From DATKEJ01 sp963768715 (lineage in GTDB: Bacteria > Bacteroidota > Rhodothermia > Rhodothermales > DATKEJ01), in contig CAVYJC010000011.1 in NCBI GenBank assembly GCA_963768715.1, forward strand, positions 1 through 64,000: a stretch of DNA of 64,000 nt, given 5' to 3'. Position numbers and translations under genes: made by a program. The notes beneath the pieces were generated by a model. The model saw nothing but the letters and a program-made list of their open reading frames with translations. It had not been told where the DNA came from and ran no database searches. Shown here one piece after another: positions 43,662 through 51,851 of the stretch (its first letter is position 1; every line of letters begins with the position of its first letter).

Positions 43662-45310
43662 CCAAATATCTCGAATTCGACACGCCTGCAGGCAAACACG
43701 CCGGCGAGCTGGCAAGCGATTTCAAATTGAAGAATCACGGGCTCGCTTATCTGGACAGGGTCTTCTGGAACCTGCCCTCCTCGGCCCTTTACGAGGAAGC
43801 GGTATTCCGCGGCGAGGGCCACATGATGGAGGGCGGGCCTTTTCTTGTGCACACCGGAAAGTGGACCGCGCGGGCGGCCAACGACAAGTACATCGTCCAG
43901 GAACCGACCACCGCAGAGAAGATCTGGTGGGGCATATACAACCGCCCCATGGCGCCGGAGAAGTTCAGCGGGCTCTTCGGGCGGCTGCAGGCCTTTCTCC
44001 AGGGTGAAGAACTCTTCGTCCAGGACTGCTACGTGGGTGCGGATCCCGAATACCGCATGCCTATCCGCGTGATTACAGAGCACGCCTGGCAGAGTCTCTT
44101 CGCGCGGAACATGTTCATCACGCCGAAGACCCGCGACGACTACAGGCGCCACATTCCGGAATTCACCCTCATCGCCGCTCCCTCCTTCAAGCTGGACCCG
44201 AGCGTGGACGGAACGCGCACGGAAACTGCCATCGTTATCAACTTCGCTCAGCGGCTCGCGCTGGTTTGCAACAGCAGTTACGGAGGAGAAATCAAGAAGT
44301 CGTTCTTCTCCATCATGAATTTCCTGCTGCCCCTGCAGAACGTGATGGCGATGCATTGCTCGGCCAACGTCGGCGATGGGGGAGACGTGGCCCTGTTCTT
44401 CGGACTGAGCGGTACGGGGAAGACCACGCTTTCGGCCGATCCAAAGAGAAAGCTCATCGGCGACGACGAGCACGGCTGGAGTGACAACGGCGTCTTCAAT
44501 TTCGAAGGAGGATGCTATGCCAAGGTGATCCGGCTCTCGGCTGAGAATGAACCGGAGATCTACGCCTGCACCCGCAGATTCGGCACCATTCTCGAAAACG
44601 TGGTCTGGGATCCCGCCACACGGCACATCGACCTCGACGACGACAAGGTGACCGAGAACACGCGGTCTTCGTATCCGCTGGAATTCATTCCGAACGCCAT
44701 GCCTGAGAAGATGGCTCCGTCGCACCCGAAGAACGTCATCTTCCTGACCTGCGATGCCTCGGGCGTCCTTCCTCCAATCGCACGTTTGAACATGAACCAG
44801 GCGATGTACCACTTCATCAGCGGCTACACCTCCAAACTCGGTGGCACTGAAATCGGCCTCGGCGCCGAACCCGAAATTACTTTCAGCGCCTGTTTCGGCG
44901 GTCCCTTCATGGTCCATCACCCCTCTTACTACGCCAATCTGCTGAAGCAGAAGATGGAGAGGTACGGAGCCACGTGCTGGCTCGTGAACACGGGCTGGGT
45001 GGGCGGCAAGTTTGGCGTGGGCAAGCGCATCAGCATCCGCCATACGCGCAACATGCTGGATGCCGCCCTGGAGGGCAAGCTGGACGGCGTGAAGTATCGC
45101 AAGGACAAGCTATTCGGCTTCGAAGTGCCGCTTACCTGTCCCGACGTGCCCTCCGACGTCCTGGAACCGTCCAATGCCTGGGGAAATAAGGAGGAGTACT
45201 GGATGAAGTACGACGCGCTCGGCGCCCGCTATATCGAGAACTTCAAACTCTTCGCCGGCGAATGTTCCGACGAAGTCGTCAAGGCAGGCCCAAAACGGCT
45301 CGGCAAGTAG
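43658..45310 (+). CDS. pckA: ATP-dependent phosphoenolpyruvate carboxykinase
   Basis: A 550-residue cytosolic enzyme whose ATG overlaps the aminotransferase stop. The ATP-type family marks are all present: the P-loop GLSGTGKTTLS (249-259), the substrate loop RSSYPLEFIPNA, CNSSYGGEIKKS with the metal-binding residues, GDDEHGWSDNGVFNFEGGCY with the catalytic Asp pair, and the TRNMLDAALEG end. It turns oxaloacetate and ATP into PEP and CO2. With the overlapping aspartate aminotransferase this gives a two-step route from aspartate to PEP, which suits growth on amino acids or peptides. Confidence 0.97.
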   Translation: MTKYLEFDTPAGKHAGELASDFKLKNHGLAYLDRVFWNLPSSALYEEAVFRGEGHMMEGGPFLVHTGKWTARAANDKYIVQEPTTAEKIWWGIYNRPMAPEKFSGLFGRLQAFLQGEELFVQDCYVGADPEYRMPIRVITEHAWQSLFARNMFITPKTRDDYRRHIPEFTLIAAPSFKLDPSVDGTRTETAIVINFAQRLALVCNSSYGGEIKKSFFSIMNFLLPLQNVMAMHCSANVGDGGDVALFFGLSGTGKTTLSADPKRKLIGDDEHGWSDNGVFNFEGGCYAKVIRLSAENEPEIYACTRRFGTILENVVWDPATRHIDLDDDKVTENTRSSYPLEFIPNAMPEKMAPSHPKNVIFLTCDASGVLPPIARLNMNQAMYHFISGYTSKLGGTEIGLGAEPEITFSACFGGPFMVHHPSYYANLLKQKMERYGATCWLVNTGWVGGKFGVGKRISIRHTRNMLDAALEGKLDGVKYRKDKLFGFEVPLTCPDVPSDVLEPSNAWGNKEEYWMKYDALGARYIENFKLFAGECSDEVVKAGPKRLGK

Positions 45311-45422
45311 CGATTTCGGATCGATCGTAGCGAGGCAAAGCTCATGCGGAAGCATAGGACCGAACAAAACCTGTGTCTGTCGGTCAAAATAATCTTTGGA
45401 CCAATGCGCGTTGGCGGCGACC

Positions 45423-45539
45423 ATGGAGAAACAAGCACGGATACGAAAACAGGTCGGCTCGAACAAGTCGCTGCCTCCGCTACGGCAGCGCCTTCCTCCT
45501 GAGAACATTGATCCTTCCGTTCACAAAAGCAGATCTTGA
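45423..45539 (+). CDS. Small basic first gene of the cassette, intact copy
   Basis: ATG at 45423 gives 38 residues (MEKQARIRKQVGSNKSLPPL, then RQRLPPENIDPSVHKSRS), rich in Lys and Arg. The stop overlaps the TTG start of the nucleotidyltransferase (TTGA at 45536-45539), a typical coupled pair. A TTG at 45396 could add nine residues. It is kept at the same place in both copies, but copy 1 has a frameshift. By size and position it may be the partner (antitoxin or leader) of the nucleotidyltransferase; the family is not recognised. Confidence 0.5.
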   Translation: MEKQARIRKQVGSNKSLPPLRQRLPPENIDPSVHKSRS

Positions 45540-46006
45540 GCGAGAAACCAACTTCGTTCGAAGAGTTGTTGGCCGACCTGAGTCGTCACGGCGTTGAGTA
45601 CATCCTCGTAGGAGGGTTGGCGGTGGCACTGTGTGGTTTCGTTCGCGCAACACTGGACGTAGACATTCTTGTACAGGCGGGAGAGGGAAATATCCGCCGG
45701 CTCCTGGGCCGACTCACTCACTTCGGAGAAGGCCACGCCCGGGAACTCAAGGCGAGCGATTTTACCCTGGAAGAGGGTAGTATCCGCATAGTCGAAGATT
45801 TTGCAGTCGATGTCTTCACCCTGATGAGTGGCAACACCTACGAGGATATGTTGCCGCTTACGGCGCGGCACAGGATTGAGGACACAGAGGTTGTGTTTCT
45901 CAATGCTGAGGGTTTGATCATGCTCAAGGCCGACTCGTTGCGCCCACAAGATCAAATTGATGTGCAGACCCTCAAGGACATTATGCGAAGTCAGGACAGT
46001 CAATAG
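45536..46006 (+). CDS. Nucleotidyltransferase (DUF6036/AbiEii-like), cassette copy 2
   Basis: A 156-residue protein, TTG start overlapping the small upstream gene. The active-site residues are the same as in copy 1: VGGLAVALCGFVRATLDVDI, EDFAVDVFTLM. The C-terminal half (YEDMLPLTARHRIEDTEVVF, LKADSLRPQDQIDVQTLKDI) is identical to copy 1. Substitutions are mostly conservative, so both copies appear to be under selection or only recently doubled. Confidence 0.85.
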   Translation: MSEKPTSFEELLADLSRHGVEYILVGGLAVALCGFVRATLDVDILVQAGEGNIRRLLGRLTHFGEGHARELKASDFTLEEGSIRIVEDFAVDVFTLMSGNTYEDMLPLTARHRIEDTEVVFLNAEGLIMLKADSLRPQDQIDVQTLKDIMRSQDSQ

Positions 46007-46131
46007 GCCTCAAATCTGATCGACGACTCTGATGGGGCGCGGAATGTTTTCTTGTCCAAACGACACCACGATCGCTCGTGAGCGACTGGGCGCCAAAATG
46101 GGCACCAGATAACTTCAAACACCAAACCTGG

Positions 46132-46156
46132 GGCGCGCCGGTCGGTGCGCCTTATT
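46132..46156 (+). terminator. Terminator-like hairpin after cassette copy 2
   Basis: Stem GGCGCGCC / GGTGCGCC (one G-T pair), loop GGTC, followed by TTATTT. The T run is weaker than at 38278. Confidence 0.65.
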
Positions 46157-46210
46157 TGTTTCAAACAGAGGATTCTTACTCCTTGCCTGCACAACCCATC
46201 GCCGGCGCCC

Positions 46211-46265
46211 GTCATCCCCAACCTGGTGAGGGATCCCTCCTTCGCTGAGGCTCGTTCGGGATGAC
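46211..46265. repeat. REP-like inverted-repeat element (GTCATCCC family)
   Basis: Outer arms GTCATCCC (46211-46218) and GGGATGAC (46258-46265), inside GGGATCCCTCCTTCGCTG. Relative of the element at 28893-28957. Confidence 0.7.
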
Positions 46266-46361
46266 ATATAGCGGATCTCGTCGCACGTCTGGTCGCCGTC
46301 AGCCGCCACGCACCACGTCGTATCTTGCCCGGGCTATCAAAAGGACGATCTCAGAGGCTTC

Positions 46362-47171
46362 ATGAAAGAGTTTAGTGAAAGAGAAATCGGCGCCATTCTA
46401 AAACGGGCTGCAGAGAACACGAGTCGGGACGATCCGGATTCTATCGGTCTGACTGTTGAAGAATTGCAGCAACTAGCGTCCGATACGGGGATCGATCCGG
46501 ACCAGATAAGAAAAGCCGCCGCGGAGCTCGACCTGGAATCCGAAAGCGTCGACCGGTCCCTCTGGGGCGGACCCTTTTCGTTCGACAGGCAGATGGTCCT
46601 GCATAGGGAAATTACCGCCGGGGAATGGGAGGACATGCTCATTTCGATCCGCAAGTGCTTCAAGTCCGAGGGCGTGGTCAAGATCCGGGATTCCGTTTTC
46701 GAGTGGAGCTCTCCATGGGGCGCCACGAATTCGGCGCATGTAACCGCCGTAAAGGAAGACGGAAAGACCAAGATCAGCGTCTTTTGGAACGGGCCGCTGA
46801 CTGCCCTTCCGTTCTATGTCCCCCTGCCGCTGACCGCGATCCTGTCCCTGTTTCTCGCGCCTGAATTCCTGGGATTGAGTGCCGTTCCGGGCTTCATATT
46901 TGTGCTGCTTATGATGGCGCTGACCTTCATGGCCGGCCGGTGGGCGCTCACGAGACACATGGACAAGCTGTTCGCCGGCTTCCGGCAAATGACGGCGGAA
47001 TTCGAGCATCTGTCGACTAAGACGGAGGCAGAATCCGGCGCCGTGTCGAATCAGGCAGGCGCACTGCAGAATGAGGCTGACGGTCGCGGACCGCTTTTGA
47101 ACCTGGATGAGCCGATGGGCGAGGACGAATCGCGCACGATGTCCGGAGGTCGCGATCGTTCCCGAGGATAA
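46362..47171 (+). CDS. SHOCT-like membrane protein (intact paralogue of the gene at 9.1-9.9 kb)
   Basis: A 269-residue protein. An N-terminal helical domain (MKEFSEREIGAILKRAAENT, LTVEELQQLASDTGIDPDQI) is followed by a soluble domain (HREITAGEWEDMLISIRKCF, then GVVKIRDSVFEWSSPWGATN), two transmembrane helices near residues 148-195 (PFYVPLPLTAILSLFLAPEF, FIFVLLMMALTFMAGRWALT) and a long charged C-terminal tail. The same architecture is found in the frameshifted gene at 9127-9931. The function is unknown; the N-terminal segment resembles short DNA- or protein-binding oligomerisation domains in membrane stress proteins. Confidence 0.7.
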   Translation: MKEFSEREIGAILKRAAENTSRDDPDSIGLTVEELQQLASDTGIDPDQIRKAAAELDLESESVDRSLWGGPFSFDRQMVLHREITAGEWEDMLISIRKCFKSEGVVKIRDSVFEWSSPWGATNSAHVTAVKEDGKTKISVFWNGPLTALPFYVPLPLTAILSLFLAPEFLGLSAVPGFIFVLLMMALTFMAGRWALTRHMDKLFAGFRQMTAEFEHLSTKTEAESGAVSNQAGALQNEADGRGPLLNLDEPMGEDESRTMSGGRDRSRG

Positions 47172-47313
47172 CAGATCGACTGCGCCGCTATGATTTGACC
47201 ACGCCCGCTAGAGGAAGAAAAAATAGTGGGGTGAGAGGGTTGTTTTACTCGGAGCAGGCGTCGAGATTTGGTGGCGAATCTCGTATTCTTTCCCTCAATT
47301 CAAGTCATCTGGC

Positions 47314-47327
47314 GAGACACGTGTCTC
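47314..47327 (+). promoter_or_regulatory. Perfect 14-base palindrome before the repeat protein gene
   Basis: GAGACACGTGTCTC, both arms seven bases, without a spacer. It lies 15 bases before the ATG at 47343, just upstream of the GGGAGG ribosome binding site (47330-47335), where a repressor could block translation or transcription. Confidence 0.45.
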
Positions 47328-47342
47328 ACGGGAGGATCCACC

Positions 47343-48872
47343 ATGTTTCCGAGAAGACTCGTGTTCGTTGTCGCCGTTCTGACCTTCACGGTCGTCAACA
47401 GTGGGGCCCGGGCTCAGGCGCCGCGCGTAATGTCGTTTCAAGGCCTGCTCACCGACGATCTGGGTGTGCCCATCGACGGAACGCGAGACATCACGTTGAA
47501 GATCTTTGACGCGGTGTCGGCAGGTACGCAGAAATGGAGCCGAACCTACGCCGGCGTTTCCGTGAACGACGGTGTCTTCAACTTGGCACTGGAGGCCGGG
47601 TCACCCCTGTTCTACTTCGTTGAATTCGAGGATTCACTGTGGATCCAGGTCGAGGTGGACGCCGAGGTGGTCGGCCCGCGTAACCAGCTCACGGCGTCGC
47701 CGTACGCTATGGGGCTTAGCCTCCCGATTTACGCCTCGACGCCGGAGTCATCATATGGGCTCGAGATTGAGAACACGGCTTCCTCAGGAGGATCCGGAGT
47801 AAAGGGGACGGCCAACGCGCACGACGGCGTAGGCGTGTACGGCCTGTCGAAATCAGAGGTCGGATCATCCTACGGCGTCTACGGGAGGAGTCGGTCGGCG
47901 ATCGGGCGAGGCGTTTATGGCGAGGCGACATCGGCGACCGGCTCTGTCCAAGGCGTCTCTGGGACCAGCTACTCGACCGAGGGAACCGGCGTTTTTGGCG
48001 AGGTGCTTTCTGCAACAGGAGCCACCGTCGGAGTCAGCGGATACGTAACGTCGTCGGCCGGCTGGGGCGTGTACGGTTTGGCATCTTCGGTGACGGGGGT
48101 CACCAACGGCGTCAGGGGGATTGTCAATTCGCCAACCGGCTGGGCCGGCTATTTCGGGGGCGGAAACGGTACGTTTACGAGAGGCGCGACCAACGACTCG
48201 CCGGATCTCATCCTTGGCGGGTCGTCAACCACAGACGACGACGGACGAATTTTCTCCGATCCGGACTATCCCGACTCAGACATCTGGCTCCAAACCAACG
48301 ATGCTTTGGTGGTTGTACTTGACAACGATGGAGGTGGACTGGATGCCGATTTTGAGGTTAGGAATAATGCGCAGGCAGTTCTCTTCGATGTCGATGAGAG
48401 CGGGGCGGTCTCGATCCCCGGCACACTCAGCAAAGGAAGCGGCACTTTCAAGATCGACCACCCGCTCGATCCAGAACACAAGTACCTCTACCACAGCTTC
48501 GTGGAGAGTCCGGAGATGAAGAACATCTACGACGGGACCGTCATCCTGGATCAATCCGGATCGGCGATGATCGAGTTGCCGGCGTATTTCGAGGCCCTCA
48601 ACCGGGACTTTCGGTATTAGCTAACCGCGATTGGTCAACCCGCGCCCGACTTGTACGTCAGCCGCCGTGTCGAGGGCAACCGGTTTTCCGTTGCCGGAGG
48701 CAAACCCGGAATGGAAGTCTCGTGGCTGTTGACCGGTGTTCGCAAGGATCCCTTTGCGGAGACGCATCCCGTCCAGGTAGAGGTGGACAAGCCCCCAGAC
48801 GAAATCGGGACTTATCTGCATCCTGATGCATACCGCTCGATCGCAAAGAAAAAGGAGCTCGCGGAGCGGTAG
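47343..48872 (+). pseudogene. GVYG-repeat secreted protein with an internal amber codon
   Basis: ATG at 47343 after a clear GGGAGG site; signal peptide to ARA. An N-terminal domain (VMSFQGLLTDDLGVPIDGTR, DITLKIFDAVSAGTQKWSRT) is typical of surface proteins before collagen- or tail-fibre-like repeats; then five or more units with GVYGxSxSxxGxGVYGEA. The frame ends in TAG at 48618-48620, but the same frame goes on without a gap as LTAIGQPAPDLYVSRRVEGN, RFSVAGGKPGMEVSWLLTGV to 48872. This tail normally follows FRY-Q-LT in relatives, so the TAG is best read as CAG changed by one base. Either the gene has just lost its tail, or amber readthrough occurs, or it is a base error. Confidence 0.75.
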
Positions 48873-48968
48873 TCGTTCCCCGATTTCTTGCTGACCGGTA
48901 TCGAGGGATGCGAGTCGCAAATTGGGTCGCAGCGGTTGGCGTGCCTTTTTCTGCAGCGCCGTCGCTGT

Positions 48969-49478
48969 CTAGACTCCGCCGTACTGCGCTCGCAAGGCTA
49001 CATCCGGCCGACTTCCCGGCTCCAGTGGTTCGCCGAAGTACGGAGGCACCTTCCCCAGCAGCCTCAGGTACAATGAGATCTGGGCGGCGTGATGAACCTC
49101 GTGCTCGAGCAATGCCCAGAGCCGGGATGCCCTCGTTGATGGAGGCTCGCCAAACGTCTCGAATAAACCGCGGACATCCAGCCCGTCCAGCTTGCCCCGT
49201 GCTCGCGCGTGAGCATCCTCGAAGGACATCCTCAGCTTGTCGATGTCGCGGACGCGTTTCGGCAAACGGGCCCGGTCGAGATCCCAATCATCCTCGAAGA
49301 GCCCACGGATCATGAGATCCTCAGCCTGTGCGATGTGTACGAACTGCTGACCCAGATTCATCATCTCTGGTAGAGGACGCCAATCGAGATCCGGCTCCTC
49401 GACCTGATCAAGCATCTGCAGTGTGACGGCGCGATATCGTTCGAAGTGCTCCCAGTAGTCGCTTAACTCGTCTATCAT
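48969..49478 (-). CDS. DinB-like four-helix bundle protein
   Basis: ATG at 49478 gives 169 residues. MIDELSDYWEHFERYRAVTL, PLPEMMNLGQQFVHIAQAED and LWALLEHEVHHAAQISLYLR carry the three histidines of the metal site (H near 48, H and H near 133 and 137) expected for DinB/YfiT proteins. These are metal-dependent thiol-S-transferase-like or DNA-damage-induced proteins without a known general substrate. A longer start at 49589 is possible but adds no family sequence. Single gene. Confidence 0.85.
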   Translation of the reverse strand: MIDELSDYWEHFERYRAVTLQMLDQVEEPDLDWRPLPEMMNLGQQFVHIAQAEDLMIRGLFEDDWDLDRARLPKRVRDIDKLRMSFEDAHARARGKLDGLDVRGLFETFGEPPSTRASRLWALLEHEVHHAAQISLYLRLLGKVPPYFGEPLEPGSRPDVALRAQYGGV

Positions 49479-49653
49479 GATGTTAGTAGCTTCTATGGGA
49501 TGCCGTGCTGGATAACGTATGAATGTTCGGCATCGTTTTCCATTCTTACATGAATGCCCGCCTGAACCTGAGGTCGAGTGAGTTCCCACGCACAGACGTT
49601 GAGAGTCTGGGATAAGGATCCCGCGTGAAGGGCACGGACCTCAACCGGTTTCA

Positions 49654-50051
49654 GCATGCGGAGTTTGCGGCGGCGCCGTATTTTCCATGCGGACACTCGC
49701 TTATCCAACCCGAGCGTTTCTTTGTCGGCGCATATGCTTGCATGATCGGGTCGCGATCGTGGACGCCTTCTCTCGGCGCTGCGCGACCGGCATTTGTACC
49801 TGTTGATTCACCGCCCCTCATCGGCGGCGGCGAACTCCCACACCTCGGAGCCAGGCTGCGCCGTGCTGGAAGCACTCGAGACAGGCGAACTGGACGAGGA
49901 TCGGTACCGGAGCCACCAGAAACTGAAAAAGGAAGTGGCCTATCTGGAGCGCCGGAAAGACGAGTCGGCCGCGTTCGCACAGCGGGAGCATGACAGGAAG
50001 CTCACCCGCCTGTACAGGAGAACGATGAAGCAGAAGCGAGACGGGAGATAG
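49654..50051 (+). pseudogene. rsgA deletion derivative (leader plus C-terminal piece)
   Basis: Positions 49654-49830 are clearly related to the leader before rsgA (54297-54480), and 49840-50051 to the rsgA 3' end: HTSEPGCAVLEALETGELDE, KLKKEVAYLERRKDESAAFA, LYRRTMKQKRDGR compared with the same words in RsgA. Everything in between, including the GTPase domain, is missing. The piece keeps the zinc-site end EPGCAV but cannot be a GTPase. It seems to have arisen by duplication of the rsgA region followed by internal deletion. The rest of the spacer to 50205 holds no gene. Confidence 0.8.
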
Positions 50052-50181
50052 GGGGCAGGGCGCACCGATTTTGCCTGGCGCCACACTGTTCCTCTTTCGC
50101 AGGGTTGGCGTCTCTAATGACTTGCCCCCGCGTGAAAGACTGGAGCCGGAACTCTGTACCTAAGACAAGAGTTGACATTTT

Positions 50182-50195
50182 CAAGTATAAACTTG
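50182..50195 (+). promoter_or_regulatory. Candidate Phd operator
   Basis: CAAGT-ATAA-ACTTG, a perfect five-base palindrome 11 bases before the ATG of the antitoxin gene at 50206, with a TTGACA word at 50172-50177 just upstream. The spacing does not fit a full sigma-70 pair. Autorepression by the antitoxin is the expected use. Confidence 0.5.
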
Positions 50196-50205
50196 GGAAA
50201 CAGTT

Positions 50206-50439
50206 ATGGAAGCAACGGCGAAAGACCTTCGTTTTCATTCGAAGGAGCTTCTCGATACGGTAAAACGAGGAGAAGAGGTCCTGATCACGTATCGCGGCAA
50301 GCCCTGCGCGAAGCTGATCCCGATAGGGGAGGAGGATACCGGAGCAGACGTTAAGGAGCTCTTTGGCATTTGGGCCGATCACGCCGAATCGGAATCCGTG
50401 CAGGACTTCGTTGACAAGGCGCGGGAACGGAGGCAATGA
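50206..50439 (+). CDS. Phd/YefM-type antitoxin
   Basis: A 77-residue protein (MEATAKDLRFHSKELLDTVK) with the prevent-host-death N-terminal DNA-binding fold; the middle GEEVLITYRGKPCAKLIPIG is the family hallmark. The C-terminal helical tail would mask the toxin. Its stop overlaps the ATG of the PIN toxin (ATGA at 50436-50439). The candidate operator lies directly upstream. Confidence 0.88.
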   Translation: MEATAKDLRFHSKELLDTVKRGEEVLITYRGKPCAKLIPIGEEDTGADVKELFGIWADHAESESVQDFVDKARERRQ

Positions 50440-50819
50440 TGCTCGTCGACACGGACGTTCTCGTCTGGTATCTGCGAGGCGACGAGCGAGCCCGAGCGGT
50501 CATTGAGCGCCTCCCTTCGTTCGCTGTGTCGGTCGTTACGTACATGGAACTCGTCCAGGGAATGCGCGACAAGTCCGAGCTCCGCGCGCTGCGGCGGGCG
50601 CTGCGGGAATGGAATGCGCGCGTCCTCTACGTCGACGAAGAGATTTCGATCAAAGCCATGTTTCTCGTCGAGCGGCACTTCCTGAGCGATTCCCTCAGGC
50701 TGGCAGATGCGTTGATTGCGTCTACGGCGCTCGCGACCGGACTCCCAATCCTGACAGCCAATCGGAAGCACTACAAAGCGGTTAGCCAACTGGAGATCAA
50801 GCGTTTTCGGCCGGGGTAG
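50436..50819 (+). CDS. PIN-domain toxin (VapC family)
   Basis: A 127-residue ribonuclease-like protein with the acidic set D5 and D7 in MLVDTDVLVWYLRGDERAR, E38 in TYMELVQGMRD, D91 in SLRLADALIASTALA; a Thr/Asn near LTANRKHY closes the site. Second VapC-type toxin of the window (the first is at 2260) but paired with a Phd-type, not a VapB-type, antitoxin. All key residues are kept. The 187 bases after it hold no gene that I can support. Confidence 0.88.
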   Translation: MMLVDTDVLVWYLRGDERARAVIERLPSFAVSVVTYMELVQGMRDKSELRALRRALREWNARVLYVDEEISIKAMFLVERHFLSDSLRLADALIASTALATGLPILTANRKHYKAVSQLEIKRFRPG

Positions 50820-51006
50820 GTTCGGGGTTCGGCCTGCCGGGCTCCAGATTTTGTCCCGATGTGCCCAGGCATGCTTATCGCGCGACCCCGTGGGCGCGTG
50901 CAATCTCCGAAAGCTTCAGAGGGTCGACGATGTCGCCCTTGTGGAGCGCGACGGATTAGCGTCTCGCACGCGATTTTGGGGGCACATTCTCATCCCGATA
51001 GCGCAG

Positions 51007-51342
51007 TCACGGATACAAGCACGCATCCAATATCGCCAGCACCTCGTCAATCAGGCTCTTCGGGACCTCGCCAACTCTCTTTGCGCGTCGCGCCCTGAAA
51101 TCAACGGAACGGATCTGGTCCACCATCACGAGGCCCTCCATGCCGTCCACCGCGTCGAGCGACACGTGAAACGGATAACCACGATCAGCACGGGTGATGG
51201 GGCAGACGATCGACATACCCGTCCGGTCGTTGAAGAGGTCGTTGCTGATCACCAGTGCCGGTCGCCATCCCCTTTGCTCCGAACCGGATGTTGAACCGAA
51301 GAAAAGAGAAACGACATCGCCCTTCCTTGGCGTGTATGCCAT
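51007..51342 (-). CDS. mazF: MazF/PemK-type endoribonuclease toxin
   Basis: A 111-residue protein starting MAYTPRKGDVVSLFFGSTSG. The MazF fold is clear: GDVV..F, GSEQRGWRPALVISNDLFND with the catalytic Arg/Thr neighbourhood, IVCPITRADRGYPFHVSLDA and VMVDQIRSVDFRARR. Such toxins cut mRNA at short motifs. The gene directly follows mazE (its ATG at 51342 two bases after the mazE stop), the usual order. The toxin looks intact. Confidence 0.92.
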   Translation of the reverse strand: MAYTPRKGDVVSLFFGSTSGSEQRGWRPALVISNDLFNDRTGMSIVCPITRADRGYPFHVSLDAVDGMEGLVMVDQIRSVDFRARRAKRVGEVPKSLIDEVLAILDACLYP

Positions 51343-51343
51343 C

Positions 51344-51592
51344 CTACCAGACCTCCTTGCCCGCCGAATCGCCCCATGCTTCCTCGCCCGGCTCGTAATC
51401 CTCAGGGATCTCCCTGACCAAGTCCTCGAGCTTGTACTTGCCCCTGCTTCGGGACACAGGCTTGACTATCAGTATGCCTTCTTCAACCGATATCACGACC
51501 TCCTCGCCGATCGTGATACCGGCTTCCCGGAGCAGATCCTTCGGTATCCGGATTCCCTGGCTATTGCCCCAGCGCTGGATCTTCGTTGTCAT
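51344..51592 (-). CDS. mazE: MazE-type AbrB-fold antitoxin
   Basis: An 82-residue protein. MTTKIQRWGNSQGIRIPKDL is the swapped-hairpin AbrB/MazE DNA-binding domain; the tail (YKLEDLVREIPEDYEPGEEA) is acidic, as needed to block the MazF active site. It is transcribed first, with the operator at 51614-51633 upstream. Confidence 0.92.
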   Translation of the reverse strand: MTTKIQRWGNSQGIRIPKDLLREAGITIGEEVVISVEEGILIVKPVSRSRGKYKLEDLVREIPEDYEPGEEAWGDSAGKEVW

Positions 51593-51613
51593 GTGGGCCT
51601 TCGATTGTGGTGA

Positions 51614-51633
51614 TATACATGTATATACGTATA
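51614..51633 (-). promoter_or_regulatory. Two overlapping palindromes, likely MazE operator
   Basis: TATACATGTATA (51614-51625) and TATACGTATA (51624-51633) are perfect palindromes that share two bases. They begin 22 bases upstream of the mazE ATG. Overlapping palindromes that bind MazE dimers in alternate registers are known from the E. coli mazEF promoter. cydA starts on the other strand 218 bases away. Confidence 0.6.
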
Positions 51634-51851
51634 CTCGACGAGAGTTCCGACCGGTATGCGTGTCGTATCTCTCCAGTTCAATGTCGCACTTTGAAGTTGG
51701 CGGTCCGACGCACTCGTCATATTTCTGACCTTCGCCATGCTCAATTATCAGAAGTTCGTGAATGCCCGTGCTAGTCAGGTTCCTCTCGGTCGCTCCGATC
51801 TATATTCGACTCGGCGCGATCACCGAACCCTCCGACTTACGACCGATCGTC

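Larger units (their letters stand above)
45361..46123 (+). repeat. Duplicated nucleotidyltransferase cassette, copy 2
   Basis: Copy of the 37453-38212 segment, directly after pckA. The two differ by scattered substitutions and a few one-base indels. It ends in the same TTCAAACACC followed by a related terminator. Both genes of the cassette are intact here. Confidence 0.85.

Noticed and set aside
43436..45043. A 535-codon open frame on the minus strand opposite pckA
   Set aside because: It is the antisense shadow of a GC-rich gene whose plus-strand product has every PckA motif; the minus product has no recognisable domain.
50875..50960. Minus-strand words like ALHKGDIVDPLKLSEIARAH
   Set aside because: Looks like a short gene tail between the PIN toxin and mazF, but fewer than 30 codons and no start; left out as unsupported.
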